Positions 15,191 through 23,610 are shown, counted from the first letter of the stretch. The stretch: 47,781 bases of DNA from Deltaproteobacteria bacterium (GCA_020060215.1 JAGVAP010000090.1:1-47781), one strand, 5' to 3'. Made by a program: numbers and translations. The notes: a model not told the origin generated them from the sequence alone.

Positions 15191-15286
15191 CTATTCCTCC
15201 TCTCCGATCGCCCACGGTCTTCTGTCATCAGGGGGCGACCATACAGATTTCGTTCACCCTAGCGTTGCATAAACTCGGGTACCTTC

Positions 15287-15385
15287 GTAGGATGGGTGGA
15301 GCGCAGCGAAACCCATCCATTCGAGCGATTGAACATGCCGCAAACCTCAAAACCGACGGGTTTCGCTGCGCTCCACCCATCCTAC
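15287..15385. repeat. 99-bp palindromic repeat with perfect 28-bp arms
   Basis: The arm starting GTAGGATGGGTGGAGCGCAG at 15287 is repeated as an exact inverted copy ending at 15385, with about 43 bp between arms. This GGATGGGTGGAGCGCAGCG-type palindrome is a well-known intergenic repeat of many proteobacteria. It lies upstream of the selenoprotein gene and encodes nothing. Confidence 0.88.
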
Positions 15386-15779
15386 AGGAATTCACTGGCA
15401 GTGAGATCGGGAGGGGCAATGCTCGGTGTTCATGACTGACAATATTCCTCCACAATTCACGTAGGCCTCCCCATTTGCGAAGACGACATTGCCCTTGTTT
15501 AATGCAACTATGAGGTTCACTCAGGACAGTCTAGGGGAATTCGCTGTTCCGTGTCAATCACTCCTGGAAACAGGGACGTTGGCGAACCGTGACATCCTCG
15601 ATTTCGACCGGTCGCCTGCTGCCCGGGTACGAGCGTGCTGGACGTCAAGTGCTGAAATACAAGCGCCAGACCTCTATCCTTTTTTCACATCAGCAGCAGG
15701 GTGTAACTCGTCCCGGGCGCATTGACTTTAGCCCATGTGGACATAACGTGTTCGAAAAAAGGGAAAGGGAGGTAGCGAA
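15386..15779. other. About 390 bp without a gene; possible promoter at its end
   Basis: No convincing coding frame is seen. Near the right end TTGACT (15722-15727) is followed by TAACGT 16 bp downstream, a plausible weak promoter for the flavoprotein gene at 15780. Confidence 0.4.
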
Positions 15780-16166
15780 ATGGACCTGAAGGACTATTTT
15801 GAGAGCGCGAATGGGCTAGGAGTGTTGAGCACCGCAAACGAAGAAGGCAGGGTTAACGCCGCCCTTTATTCAAAACCTCAGGTTATTGACGATGAGCACG
15901 TGGCATTCATCATGGCGGATCGACTCACTCATGCGAATATCCGGAAGAATCCCCACGCCATATTCCTCTTCAAGGAGGAGGGGCCAGGATATCAAGGCAA
16001 GAGGATCTACCTCAGCAAAGAAAACGAGACAGAGGACAAGGAGCTTATTGAACGCACCTGCAAACGCGAATACTCAGCGCCCTTTTGTGAGCCGGAGTAC
16101 CTGAAAAACACCTACCTTGTCACTTTCTCGGTCCAGTCGGTGGAACCGTTGGTCGGGGCAAAATGA
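15780..16166 (+). CDS. Pyridoxamine 5'-phosphate oxidase-like (PPOX) flavin-binding protein
   Basis: The 128-residue protein fits the split-barrel PPOX superfamily: a short N-terminal helix, GLGVLSTANEEGRVNAALYSKP, then VAFIMADRLTHANIRKNPHAIFLF, which forms the flavin-binding barrel edge. Members of this length bind FMN, F420 or heme and reduce or sense small molecules. GGGAGG lies 7 bp upstream of the ATG. It is monocistronic as far as can be seen; the substrate is unknown. Confidence 0.8.
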   Translation: MDLKDYFESANGLGVLSTANEEGRVNAALYSKPQVIDDEHVAFIMADRLTHANIRKNPHAIFLFKEEGPGYQGKRIYLSKENETEDKELIERTCKREYSAPFCEPEYLKNTYLVTFSVQSVEPLVGAK

Positions 16167-16242
16167 AGCGGATGTGCCTATTGTCAGCCCAAAGGCGAAT
16201 CAAGCGGAATGCGCCCCGGGCATGTCAGGATTGAAGAAGAAG

Positions 16243-16345
16243 TGAGATCCTCGAAGCGACCAGGACCACATGCAAGCGAACGGATCTCGAGGGGGTCTGA
16301 TACGGAGTGCAGGTGGGTGGGGAGGGGTGAGGGAGCTGAAGAAGG
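16243..16345 (+). mobile_element. Internally deleted RAYT transposase remnant
   Basis: Bases 16243-16273 match the RAYT coding sequence at about 22695-22726 (GATCCTCGAAGCGACC core). From about 16272 the match jumps to 23134-23213 (GGGGGTCTGATACGGAGTGC and GGGGTGAGGGAG). So about 410 bp are missing between two segments that remain in order and orientation. The rest of 16167-16609 shows no gene. Confidence 0.7.
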
Positions 16346-16609
16346 CCATGACTCGCCGGAAGGGCCGGGCGATGGCGGCCCTGGTGCCGATCTCCAAGGA
16401 TGGCTTGGCTTGGGCGGAATGGAGAGCTCGGTCGAGCCCATTCAGGGCTTCAGAAATCCCGGACCGGAGGAGAGATATGCGGCTTCACACCTGCCATGGA
16501 TATCTATACGACGGCCCGGGATCTTGGGGGAGATGTAGGTGTTTCAGCAACAGGATCCATGATGCAAGATGCAAAATCCATAGGTTCAGAGGTCGAAAGG
16601 TTCATTCTT

Positions 16610-17551
16610 CTATGGCCTTATTTCAACAAGAGTGCCATCCGGCACCAGCTTTTCGATTTCCTCCATTTCCTCGTCCGTGACGGCAATGCAGCCTCTCGTC
16701 CAGTCAACGTCGGGGTGAGAAGCGCCAACCGACGCGGGACCGTTTCCAATACCATGGATCATAATGTCTCCGCCCGGAGGAACACCCAGTTCTTTTGCCC
16801 TCCCTTTGTCTTTCTCGTTTGGATAGGAAATATGAAGAGAAAGGTGATAGCGGCTGTCCCTGTTTCTTGAATCGACGATGTAGGTGCCCTCCGGGGTCTT
16901 GTTGTCGCCCTGCCTTTCCTTCGGACCGACCGGGTTCCCCCCCAAGGCGATTTTGTATGTTTTGATCACCTCCCCCTTGGAGAGCAACGTCAGTCGACGC
17001 GCTTTCTTTTCGATTAGAACCTTGCCTGCGGGTTCCGTCCGGAGCGCGAAAATGGATCTTCGGAGCGCTTTCATCTCCTGCTCGAGGGTTTCAATCGTAT
17101 TTTGCAGCGTGGCGATCTCCTCCTCTTTGCCTCTAACCTGTTGCCTGAGAGTGTCGATCTGTGAAGCTTGCGCAGCGATGACATGATCCTTCATGAGGAC
17201 ATTGTGTATTTGAAGCATCATCATCTGGCTGTCCCGCCGGTATTCACTTTCCGGGTAATCGCTTACGACTCTCTGAAGGCATTCCAGTGATTTCTGAAAG
17301 TCCTTTTGGTCGTTCCTGGGATAGGCATAAACAAGGCCCATCTCGAAGAGAACTCTGTCCGCTGCGGCGGGATGTCTCGCGAGCATTTGGTCGTATTTTC
17401 TCAGAGAAGCTCCGTACTCTCCCCGGTTGAAATAGTCGTTCGCCTCCTGAAGGATCGATCCCTCTTTCATGGAACTGCATCCGCATAGGAGAATCGCTAT
17501 GATGATACAGAGGAAGAAATGGCGCTTCTTGCCCGTATGCTCTTTGGTCAT
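16610..17551 (-). CDS. L,D-transpeptidase lipoprotein with TPR-like and coiled-coil N-terminus
   Basis: From the ATG at 17551 the 313-residue protein starts with a lipoprotein signal (FFLCIIIAILLCGC, lipid Cys25). A TPR-like region follows (FNRGEYGASLRKYDQMLARHP), then a coiled coil (QASQIDTLRQQVRGKEEEIATLQNTIETLEQEMKALRR), then a YkuD catalytic domain with H266 (HGIGN) and nucleophile C288 in TRGCIAV. These enzymes form 3-3 crosslinks in peptidoglycan or attach lipoproteins to it. It lies on the same strand as an Lpp-like gene and a second transpeptidase. Confidence 0.88.
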   Translation of the reverse strand: MTKEHTGKKRHFFLCIIIAILLCGCSSMKEGSILQEANDYFNRGEYGASLRKYDQMLARHPAAADRVLFEMGLVYAYPRNDQKDFQKSLECLQRVVSDYPESEYRRDSQMMMLQIHNVLMKDHVIAAQASQIDTLRQQVRGKEEEIATLQNTIETLEQEMKALRRSIFALRTEPAGKVLIEKKARRLTLLSKGEVIKTYKIALGGNPVGPKERQGDNKTPEGTYIVDSRNRDSRYHLSLHISYPNEKDKGRAKELGVPPGGDIMIHGIGNGPASVGASHPDVDWTRGCIAVTDEEMEEIEKLVPDGTLVEIRP

Positions 17552-17600
17552 GTTACTCGACCAGGGTTGGAGACGGTTGACTCGGCTCGTGAACCTGTCC

Positions 17601-17713
17601 TGGAATGGTGGAATGATGGAAGAATGGGTGTCAAAGCGACCGAGGCATTTTGCGGCAATGGTTGCTGTCCTTCCCGATCTTCCATCATTCCGGCATTTCA
17701 ATATTCCGGTTTG
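17601..17713. repeat. Inverted-repeat element between transpeptidase and Lpp-like genes
   Basis: GGAATGATGGAAG (17610-17622) is repeated as a perfect inverted copy, CTTCCATCATTCC (17679-17691), with related GGAATG/CATTTC sequence outside. It has no coding content and looks like a small intergenic repeat unit. Confidence 0.6.
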
Positions 17714-17805
17714 CCGCGCCATAGAGTTTCCCCTCGGGGGTGCACCAAGGCCGGCCCCTCCGGGGTAGGATCTGCCGTGATCCGGAGATCCCGGCCCTCG
17801 GGGCT

Positions 17806-18132
17806 CTACTTCTTCATCGACCTGCGGAAAACGGCTTCAGCCTGTTTTGCCTTTTCATCCGCTATCCTCTCCTTTTCTGCTGCGATCCTCTCTCTTTCCT
17901 CTGCCTTTTCCACCGCCTCTTCGGCACGGGCTGCCGCCTCGTTTGCCTTTAGAGCGGCCGCATCGGCTGTCGCCTTGGCCGCCTGCGCATCCATAGCCGC
18001 TTGATCGGCTTTTGCGCCAATCATCTTTTCACGCGCCTGCACCTCTTCGAGGTCACTTTTGGTTGCGCAACCATTTACAGCAACCGCGAGAGCAAACATC
18101 AACAAGGTCCCCAAGAGATTCTTCTTCATCAT
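17806..18132 (-). CDS. Lpp/OprI-like alanine-zipper lipoprotein ending in lysine
   Basis: The 108-residue protein has a lipoprotein signal (MMKKNLLGTLLMFALAVAVNGC, lipid Cys22) and then a long, unbroken alanine-rich coiled coil (AKADQAAMDAQAAKATADAA, followed by EEAVEKAEERERIAAEKER). It ends in SMKK. Braun-type lipoproteins have this design: a trimeric alanine zipper anchored in the outer membrane, whose C-terminal Lys is linked to peptidoglycan by an L,D-transpeptidase. Two such enzymes flank it. It is longer than E. coli Lpp (58 mature residues), nearer OprI-like variants. The covalent attachment is inferred. Confidence 0.8.
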   Translation of the reverse strand: MMKKNLLGTLLMFALAVAVNGCATKSDLEEVQAREKMIGAKADQAAMDAQAAKATADAAALKANEAAARAEEAVEKAEERERIAAEKERIADEKAKQAEAVFRRSMKK

Positions 18133-18230
18133 GGTTTTCCTCCTTCCGGTTTGAGTTACTGACTAAAGCGGCGCCGAATTCCGCCACCCTGGGCCATTGC
18201 GAATCGCCATCGCGCTGGGGCGACGGTTTG

Positions 18231-19595
18231 TCAACCCATACGGCTTGAGCGTGGAAAGCAAGGCGCAATCGGCTTTCCCTCCGCGCCGGGTTCAAGCAGG
18301 ACAGCTTCTATTCCCAGATCGGTCCTCAATCGGTTGGCCGCGTCTCTTGCTTCATCCACGTTTTTGAAAGGGCCGGCGATGACACGATGCATATCGCTCT
18401 TTGACAACACCCTTGCGGGAATTTGTGGACCCTGATGGTTGAGGATTGCGGCGAGCCTCAGGGCCTCAACCTTGTGACGCAGAACGGCGGCCAGGACATA
18501 CCATGCATCCGCGGTCATTCGCGGTATCTCCGGTTTGCCATACAAGTTCTCCGGGTGCTTGAGTTCTACAATCCCGGCAGGTTCCTTCTCACTTCCCTGA
18601 TGGGTTTCGAATATCGGGACAGGGATCCCGCAAGCCTCGGCGACCACTTTGTCCACCTTTTTCCAGTCGAGCCTGCGTCCCGACTTCTTTTCAAGATCCC
18701 TCAGTTTTGTATATGCCTTCTTCAACTCGGCGGTGGAGCCTTTCAAGGGTCTATGGGCTTCCACGTAAACCGTTCCATCACGCTGCCCGACGAGATACGG
18801 CTGGTTGACAATGCGTACGGGTGTTTTCATCGGTGTGTTCTCAAAAAGTCTCTTCATGTCCTCGGGGTAGAGTCTTATGCAGCCATTGGTTGCCCTGAGT
18901 CCGATGCTGGCCGGTTTGTTCGTGCCATGGACCAGGTATCTTGAAGAATTCAAATAAAGCGCGTGTTCTCCCAATGGATTCAGAGGTCCCGGGGGTACTT
19001 TAGCCGGCAGAGGATCTCCCCTTTTCCGATGATCTTCGGCAATCGAGGCAGGCACATACCAGGTCGGCCGGAATATCTTGCGTTTTACATACGTCTGGCA
19101 CGTGGGAGATGGCCGCTCCGGTGTGCCGACACCGACCGGGTAGGTCGACACGGCCAATCCTTCACCATCTCCTTTAAAATGAAAGAGTCTCATGGCGGCT
19201 ACGTTGATCACGATACCTTTTCTAGGGGTGTCCGGCAGGATGAAGCTCAGAGGCAGCAGGATACGTTCTCCTGCCTCAGGCACCCATATATCTGTCCCCG
19301 GATTCGCTGCTTGGACTGTATTGATTCCCAAGCTGAAGTGTCTCGCAATGTCCGGAAGCGTATCGTCCTTTTCAAGTCTGATTGCCGCCAGCCGGCCAAC
19401 AACCTCTTCCCCCTTCCCAAGAAAAAAGTCGTTTCGTTCGATCTTTTCTTCCAGGCGACCTGGGTGCGGCGGAGGTTTTACCAGAAATCCTCTGATACCG
19501 GCACAGCCATGGAGAGATGAGATGAACATCAGCAGAATTGTAAGAAAAAGCCCATTGGACAAGGGTGACAGGTCAGTAGTTCGGCACAGGCTCAA
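18231..19595 (-). CDS. L,D-transpeptidase lipoprotein with LysM-like and SPOR-like regions
   Basis: The 454-residue protein has a lipoprotein signal (LFLTILLMFISSLHGC, Cys31) and a LysM-like segment (DTLPDIARHFSLGINTVQAANP, about 78-100). The YkuD domain carries H223 (VHGTN) and C239 in ATNGCIRL. Its C-terminal region (about 375-440, ending HRVIAGPFKNVDEARDAANRL) resembles a SPOR peptidoglycan-binding domain. This is the ErfK/YbiS type that attaches lipoproteins to the wall. The start is uncertain: a TTG at 19595 is used, another TTG 33 bases on would also keep the signal. It is divergent from nothing obvious and lies upstream of the Lpp-like gene. Confidence 0.87.
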   Translation of the reverse strand: MSLCRTTDLSPLSNGLFLTILLMFISSLHGCAGIRGFLVKPPPHPGRLEEKIERNDFFLGKGEEVVGRLAAIRLEKDDTLPDIARHFSLGINTVQAANPGTDIWVPEAGERILLPLSFILPDTPRKGIVINVAAMRLFHFKGDGEGLAVSTYPVGVGTPERPSPTCQTYVKRKIFRPTWYVPASIAEDHRKRGDPLPAKVPPGPLNPLGEHALYLNSSRYLVHGTNKPASIGLRATNGCIRLYPEDMKRLFENTPMKTPVRIVNQPYLVGQRDGTVYVEAHRPLKGSTAELKKAYTKLRDLEKKSGRRLDWKKVDKVVAEACGIPVPIFETHQGSEKEPAGIVELKHPENLYGKPEIPRMTADAWYVLAAVLRHKVEALRLAAILNHQGPQIPARVLSKSDMHRVIAGPFKNVDEARDAANRLRTDLGIEAVLLEPGAEGKPIAPCFPRSSRMG

Positions 19596-20007
19596 TTACG
19601 TTTCCTTGTCAAGAAAGAAAAATGAAAAGTTGCTCTGCATCGGGAGCCGCGGCCCGATGGTGACCAAGCGACTTCGAGTCAAGCATTCGGATTCGCAAGC
19701 GGCATGCCAGGGATGGCCCAATCTCTAACCCATTGAAGCAACGGGGTATTGGTCCTAACGACCATGTTCGAAACGCCTTCTTTGTATGGTTTTTCCTTCT
19801 CTCCGGGCACAAATGAAGAGCGGGTTACCTGCAAAATGATTGGAATAAGTCGCCTTATTGGTGAAGGATTTTTCCTTCAAGGAACTCAGGATAGGAGGTC
19901 CGTTCCGAGCTTCGTTCATGATCCCCACGAGGTCAGATAGCCCCTGACCTCACACTCCATGAAGGAAGCAGGGTAGGTGAGAAGAGAAGCTGCTGCACCT
20001 TAGCCCA
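19596..20007. other. About 410 bp with no gene
   Basis: No coding frame with recognisable content is seen. A hairpin GAGGTCAG/CTGACCTC occurs at about 19930-19952 but has no T run, so it is not a convincing terminator. Confidence 0.45.
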
Positions 20008-20481
20008 TCAGCCGGCATACCGGTGCCGAAGCGTGTTCAATAGAAAGGCCAGATCTTCCGGTTTCTTCCCGTAGTTGTCCGGGAAGGATCCCTCGGCCCC
20101 GGAGATCGCTGCAGAAACGGCCCGACCCGTCGGCCGGCCGGGGTAGTTCCGGGTGAAGTACCAGCCGACCAGATTGTGCCTTGCGATCTGGACCACGAGG
20201 AACCCGGCCACGTCCTCCCATCGGAAAGCGTGCTTGCGAAAAAGGGTGCACACCGTAAACCCGCTCTCCGTAAGGTGGAGATACGAACTCCCGGGATGCA
20301 GCATGACAGCAAACACAAGGATGCCGACACCGGAGAACGCGGTGCACAGGTATCCAAACGATGGTTTGTCACGGATCATGAGGAGGCCGATCACGGCGAA
20401 ACCAACAAAGAGGAAGAGGTAGCCGAGCGTACTCTTCCTGCTCGTATGCAGGGTCACCGGCACTTGATATTCCGTAAACAT
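20008..20481 (-). CDS. Membrane protein with PH-like domain (STM3941-like)
   Basis: The 157-residue protein has an N-terminal strand segment, two membrane helices (LGYLFLFVGFAVIGLLMI and YLCTAFSGVGILVFAVML) and a C-terminal PH-like part (LHLTESGFTVCTLFRKHAFRWEDVAGFLV, ending KPEDLAFLLNTLRHRYAG). This resembles small bacterial PH-domain membrane proteins of the STM3941 group, whose function is not known. GGAGGATCATCTGG precedes the ATG. Confidence 0.65.
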   Translation of the reverse strand: MFTEYQVPVTLHTSRKSTLGYLFLFVGFAVIGLLMIRDKPSFGYLCTAFSGVGILVFAVMLHPGSSYLHLTESGFTVCTLFRKHAFRWEDVAGFLVVQIARHNLVGWYFTRNYPGRPTGRAVSAAISGAEGSFPDNYGKKPEDLAFLLNTLRHRYAG

Positions 20482-20910
20482 CCAGATGATCCTCCTTTCG
20501 TCGGCAGGTTCAGTTCATGCGGCTATTTCAAGCCCCTTCTCGAGGCCGTGTGTCCTGTACCCGGATATCCAACCTCTCTCATCGGCCGCAAAGTCGGATC
20601 ACTCAAACCAATAGGAGAAGGGATAGGCACGGACTCCATGGATTTTGCTTCGCATGCGCGCTCAGGATCTCGGCCGTCTTCGGGTACCTGCGGAAGGAAA
20701 TGGTGAACCAGTCGGAGCAGTCCGGGCATCTCTAGATTGAAGAAGAGGGGAGTCTATGGCTGATCATCAGGAAATGACCTCTCGAAAATCCCTCCGGGAC
20801 GACAGGGGCTGTGGAGCGGACCCAAGTTGACAAGACGGGAAGGGGCATTACTTTACAGGACATGTAGAGTGGAGCAGCACCAGATGAACCCGCCCATAGA
20901 TGGGGCCACG
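20482..20910. other. Intergenic leader region upstream of the methyltransferase
   Basis: No long gene is seen. A 24-codon frame at 20756-20830 (MADHQEMTSRKSL, behind GGGGAGT) could be a leader peptide, at low confidence. TTGACA at 20827-20832 is followed 16 bp on by TACTTT, a possible promoter. A transcript from it would run about 80 nt before meeting the terminator at 20911. Confidence 0.35.
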
Positions 20911-20939
20911 AGCCGGGTTTTCAAAACCCGGCTTTTTTT
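20911..20939 (+). terminator. Strong intrinsic terminator directly before the methyltransferase start
   Basis: AGCCGGGTTTT and AAAACCCGGCT form a near-perfect stem followed by seven T residues. It ends 14 bp before the ATG at 20953, so it either ends an upstream short RNA or acts as an attenuator of the methyltransferase mRNA. Confidence 0.88.
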
Positions 20940-20952
20940 ATGGAGGAAGGCT

Positions 20953-22014
20953 ATGCGAAATGGGGTAGAAGCTTCGGAAAAGGCAAAGTCACACACGCTG
21001 TTCAGACATGACGCGTTCTCGAGGCTGGATGAGTCCGACGATGCAACGTTCTATGCCAGGGAGAGATTCGTCAGCCATCTTGACTCCCTTGCCCTTCGCA
21101 CCGTGGAGACGCTGATCGGAACCCTGGTGGTGGAAGAGAACCCCTCGGTTCTCGATCTGATGGCGGGGTGGGACTCCCACATCCCGTCAACGCTGCGGCC
21201 GCTGGAAGTGGTGGGGCTGGGGCTGAACGAGGCGGAGTTGAAAGGTAATCCGATCCTGTCTCAGGCCGTGATCCACGACCTCAACAAGGATCCGCACCTG
21301 CCGTTTCCGGGCGGCCGCTTTGACGTGATCCTCAATACGGTTTCGGTGGATTACATGACCAGACCCCTCGAGGTGTTCAAGGAGGCGGGCAGAGTGCTGA
21401 AGCCGGGGGGGCTTTTCCTGGTGATCTTCTCGAACCGGATGTTTCCGAAGAAGGCCGTGAAGGTCTGGCGCGAAGGAAGCGAAGAGGAGAGGGTCCTCCT
21501 CGTGGAGGACTTCTTCCGGGAGTCCGGTTTGTACGAAAAACCCTCCTCTTTCCTCTCCAAGGGGAAACCCCGCCCCAAGGATGACAAATACGCCGGGTTG
21601 GGGATTCCCAGCGACCCCGTGTACGCGGTCTATGCGGAAAGAAAAGGCGGGGACCCGCTCCGGAAGGAGCGACCCGAAGTGGTCGTTTCCTATGGGGAGC
21701 CGCTGGACATGGAGACCCTCAAGCAGAGAGAAAAGGAGATCAGTTCCACCTTCCGCTGCCCGCATTGCGGGGTGAAGATGCTCAAGTGGGCGGTTCCGGA
21801 CAACCCATTTGCCGTTACCTGGGATAATGAGTTCATGTACGTCTGTTTTAACGACGAGTGCCCCTATTACGTCAGGGGTTGGGATTTCATGTACCGCCAG
21901 GGCAACAGGGGGTGCTCCTATCGCCTGATGTACAACCCGGAAAGGGATTGCTGCATGGCCGTTCCCGTCCCCACCTCCAGGGCGCTTCGGGAGAGCATCA
22001 TCGACGAAGGGTGA
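20953..22014 (+). CDS. SAM-dependent methyltransferase with C-terminal zinc-ribbon-like domain
   Basis: From the ATG at 20953 (GGAGGAAGG upstream, just after the leader terminator) the protein has 353 residues. The class I methyltransferase core shows motif I VLDLMAGWDSHIP (67-79), FDVILNTVSVDYM (123-135) and LKPGGLFLVIFSN (149-161). A C-terminal domain has C269 and C272 (CPHCG) and C298 and C303 (CFNDEC), a likely zinc site. The substrate is unknown. The leader hairpin suggests expression is controlled by premature termination, but no known riboswitch was recognised. Confidence 0.8.
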   Translation: MRNGVEASEKAKSHTLFRHDAFSRLDESDDATFYARERFVSHLDSLALRTVETLIGTLVVEENPSVLDLMAGWDSHIPSTLRPLEVVGLGLNEAELKGNPILSQAVIHDLNKDPHLPFPGGRFDVILNTVSVDYMTRPLEVFKEAGRVLKPGGLFLVIFSNRMFPKKAVKVWREGSEEERVLLVEDFFRESGLYEKPSSFLSKGKPRPKDDKYAGLGIPSDPVYAVYAERKGGDPLRKERPEVVVSYGEPLDMETLKQREKEISSTFRCPHCGVKMLKWAVPDNPFAVTWDNEFMYVCFNDECPYYVRGWDFMYRQGNRGCSYRLMYNPERDCCMAVPVPTSRALRESIIDEG

Positions 22015-22265
22015 AGAACCTACGGTAGAGGCCGGTCACGCCGGCTTGCCGCCGGTATTCAAAACGGCCGAGCGGGGCTGGATTACGGAAGCGCCGCGAT
22101 CTTGGAGGGGACTATCGCAGGGGCTCTCTTTCTCCGGCCGGAAAGTCAACCGTTCGCGAACGCCGATCACGAAGGCGTGAGCCAGAGCACGTCATAGGGT
22201 TCGAGGGGGGACGCAGTTAACTTATTAACTTGCTATCGGCCGTTCGACTGTGATATGGATCTCCC

Positions 22266-22330
22266 GTGCGGCGGAAGTCGAGAATGGACTCCCTCAACCG
22301 GCTTGATCAGATCACGTGCAGGGGCGTTCA
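22266..22330 (+). pseudogene. Short decayed copy of the RAYT 5' coding end
   Basis: This stretch (CGGCGGAAGTCGAGAATGGA, then GTGCAGGGGCG) aligns with the first about 65 bases of the intact RAYT gene at 22578-22642 (CCGCGTAAATCGAGAATTGA, then GTGCAGGGGCA), with many substitutions. It suggests that an older RAYT end was captured or that one copy inserted next to another. Confidence 0.55.
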
Positions 22331-22411
22331 AGTTGTTCCCGAAACGGCCGATGGAAGGAGGAGAGGCTGCGGGCGCTTGAAATCCAAGCTCCCTCCGACT
22401 GCATGAAGTAG

Positions 22412-22564
22412 ATGGTGATATGGGCGGATGCAGTGGATTACTATGTCTTCAAAGACGGAGTCCTCAAGAGAGTTCGAAATCTTGAACTGAAGATCCTCCT
22501 CAAGTACTTGGGGCTCTTGGTTCTTGGCCTGTTGGCCGGTTACCTGGTTTTCAGGTTCTTCTGA
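22412..22564 (+). CDS. Possible 50-residue single-pass membrane protein inside the RAYT element
   Basis: The frame reads MVIWADAVDYYVFKDGVLKR, then a single hydrophobic helix (YLGLLVLGLLAGYLVF) and ends RFF. It stops 10 bp before the RAYT ATG, so the two could be translationally coupled. The ribosome-binding site is weak. No family is recognised; it may be a passenger protein or the tail of a disrupted gene. Confidence 0.4.
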   Translation: MVIWADAVDYYVFKDGVLKRVRNLELKILLKYLGLLVLGLLAGYLVFRFF

Positions 22565-22574
22565 GAAAACGCTC

Positions 22575-23582
22575 ATGCCGCGTAAATCGAGAATTGACTC
22601 TCCTGGATCACTCCACCACATCATGTGCAGGGGCATCGAGAGGAGCAACGTATTCGACACCGATGCCGACCGGGTCCATTTTCTCGGTCGGCTGGGTGAG
22701 GTCCTCGAAGCGACCGGGACCGCATGCTATGCATGGGCGCTGATCCCCAACCACTTTCACCTGCTGCTCAGGAGCGGCGCAGTCCCGATCTCCACGGTTA
22801 TGCGGCGCCTCCTTACCGGGTATGCCCTGTGGTACAACCGCACCCACAACAGACACGGGCATCTTTTCCAGAACCGCTTTAAGTCGATCCTGTGCCAGGA
22901 AGATGCCTACCTCCTGGAGCTTGTCCGCTACATTCACCTCAACCCCATACGCGCCGGGCTTGTGGAGGGCCTCAGTGATCTTGGCCGCTACCCTTTCAGC
23001 GGGCACAGTGTCCTGATGGGAAAGACAAAGAGGGAATGGCAGGACACGGAAGAGATATTGGGGATGTTCGGAAGGCGGGCGGGGGTGGCAAGGAGGGAGT
23101 ACAAAGCCTTCCTGGAAAAAGGGGTTGCATTAGGCAAGCGTCCGGATCTCAGCGGAGGGGGTCTGATACGGAGTGCCGGCGGGTGGGAAGGGGTGAGGGA
23201 GTTGAAGAAGGAGAGGATCTTCCAGAAAAGCGATGAGAGGATTCTCGGGGACGGCGACTTCGTAGAAGACGTCCTGCGTTCCGCCGAGGAATCGATGGAG
23301 AAACGCTACGCCCTGCGGGCGCGCGGTTTTGATCTGGAGAAGGTAGCTCGAAGAGTAGCCAAGGTCATGAGGATGAAGGAAAAGGATGTATGGGCCAGGG
23401 GAAGGTACCCGCGGATGGTCGAGGCCCGAAGTCTTCTCTGTTATTGGGCGGTCAGTGAACTGGGGCAGACCATGGCCTCTTTGGCGGCTCGGCTCGGGAT
23501 ATCGATACCGGCTGTGAGTAAATCGGTCACCAGGGGAGAGAAACTGGTCAAGGCGAGAGGCTACTCGCTGGTAGTAAGTTAA
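22575..23582 (+). CDS. REP-associated tyrosine transposase (RAYT, Y1 family)
   Basis: From the ATG at 22575 the 335-residue protein starts MPRKSRIDSPGSLHHIMCRG, the usual RAYT opening. It carries the metal-binding HUH motif NHFHLLL (H60, H62) and the conserved YNRTHNRHGHLFQNRFKS and YIHLNPIRAGLVE region. A long C-terminal extension ends in a DnaA-like helix-turn-helix (TMASLAARLGISIPAVSKSV). RAYTs nick single-stranded DNA at palindromic repeats and spread them. The stop TAA is contributed by the right terminal repeat. Decayed copies of the same gene lie at 16243 and 22266. Confidence 0.93.
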   Translation: MPRKSRIDSPGSLHHIMCRGIERSNVFDTDADRVHFLGRLGEVLEATGTACYAWALIPNHFHLLLRSGAVPISTVMRRLLTGYALWYNRTHNRHGHLFQNRFKSILCQEDAYLLELVRYIHLNPIRAGLVEGLSDLGRYPFSGHSVLMGKTKREWQDTEEILGMFGRRAGVARREYKAFLEKGVALGKRPDLSGGGLIRSAGGWEGVRELKKERIFQKSDERILGDGDFVEDVLRSAEESMEKRYALRARGFDLEKVARRVAKVMRMKEKDVWARGRYPRMVEARSLLCYWAVSELGQTMASLAARLGISIPAVSKSVTRGEKLVKARGYSLVVS

Positions 23583-23610
23583 TAAGTTAACTGCGTCCCC
23601 ATCTACGTCT

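Larger units (their letters stand above)
22207..23600. mobile_element. Complete RAYT transposon with matching inverted ends
   Basis: The left end begins GGGGACGCAGTTAACTTA at 22207 and the right end at 23600 is its inverted copy, with about 25 matching bases on each side. Between them lie a decayed 5' RAYT fragment, a 50-codon membrane-protein frame and an intact RAYT gene. The right repeat supplies the RAYT stop codon. A related miniature element is at 14584-14725. Confidence 0.8.

Noticed and set aside
19930..19952. Hairpin GAGGTCAG/CTGACCTC considered as a terminator
   Set aside because: No T run follows on either strand and no gene ends beside it.
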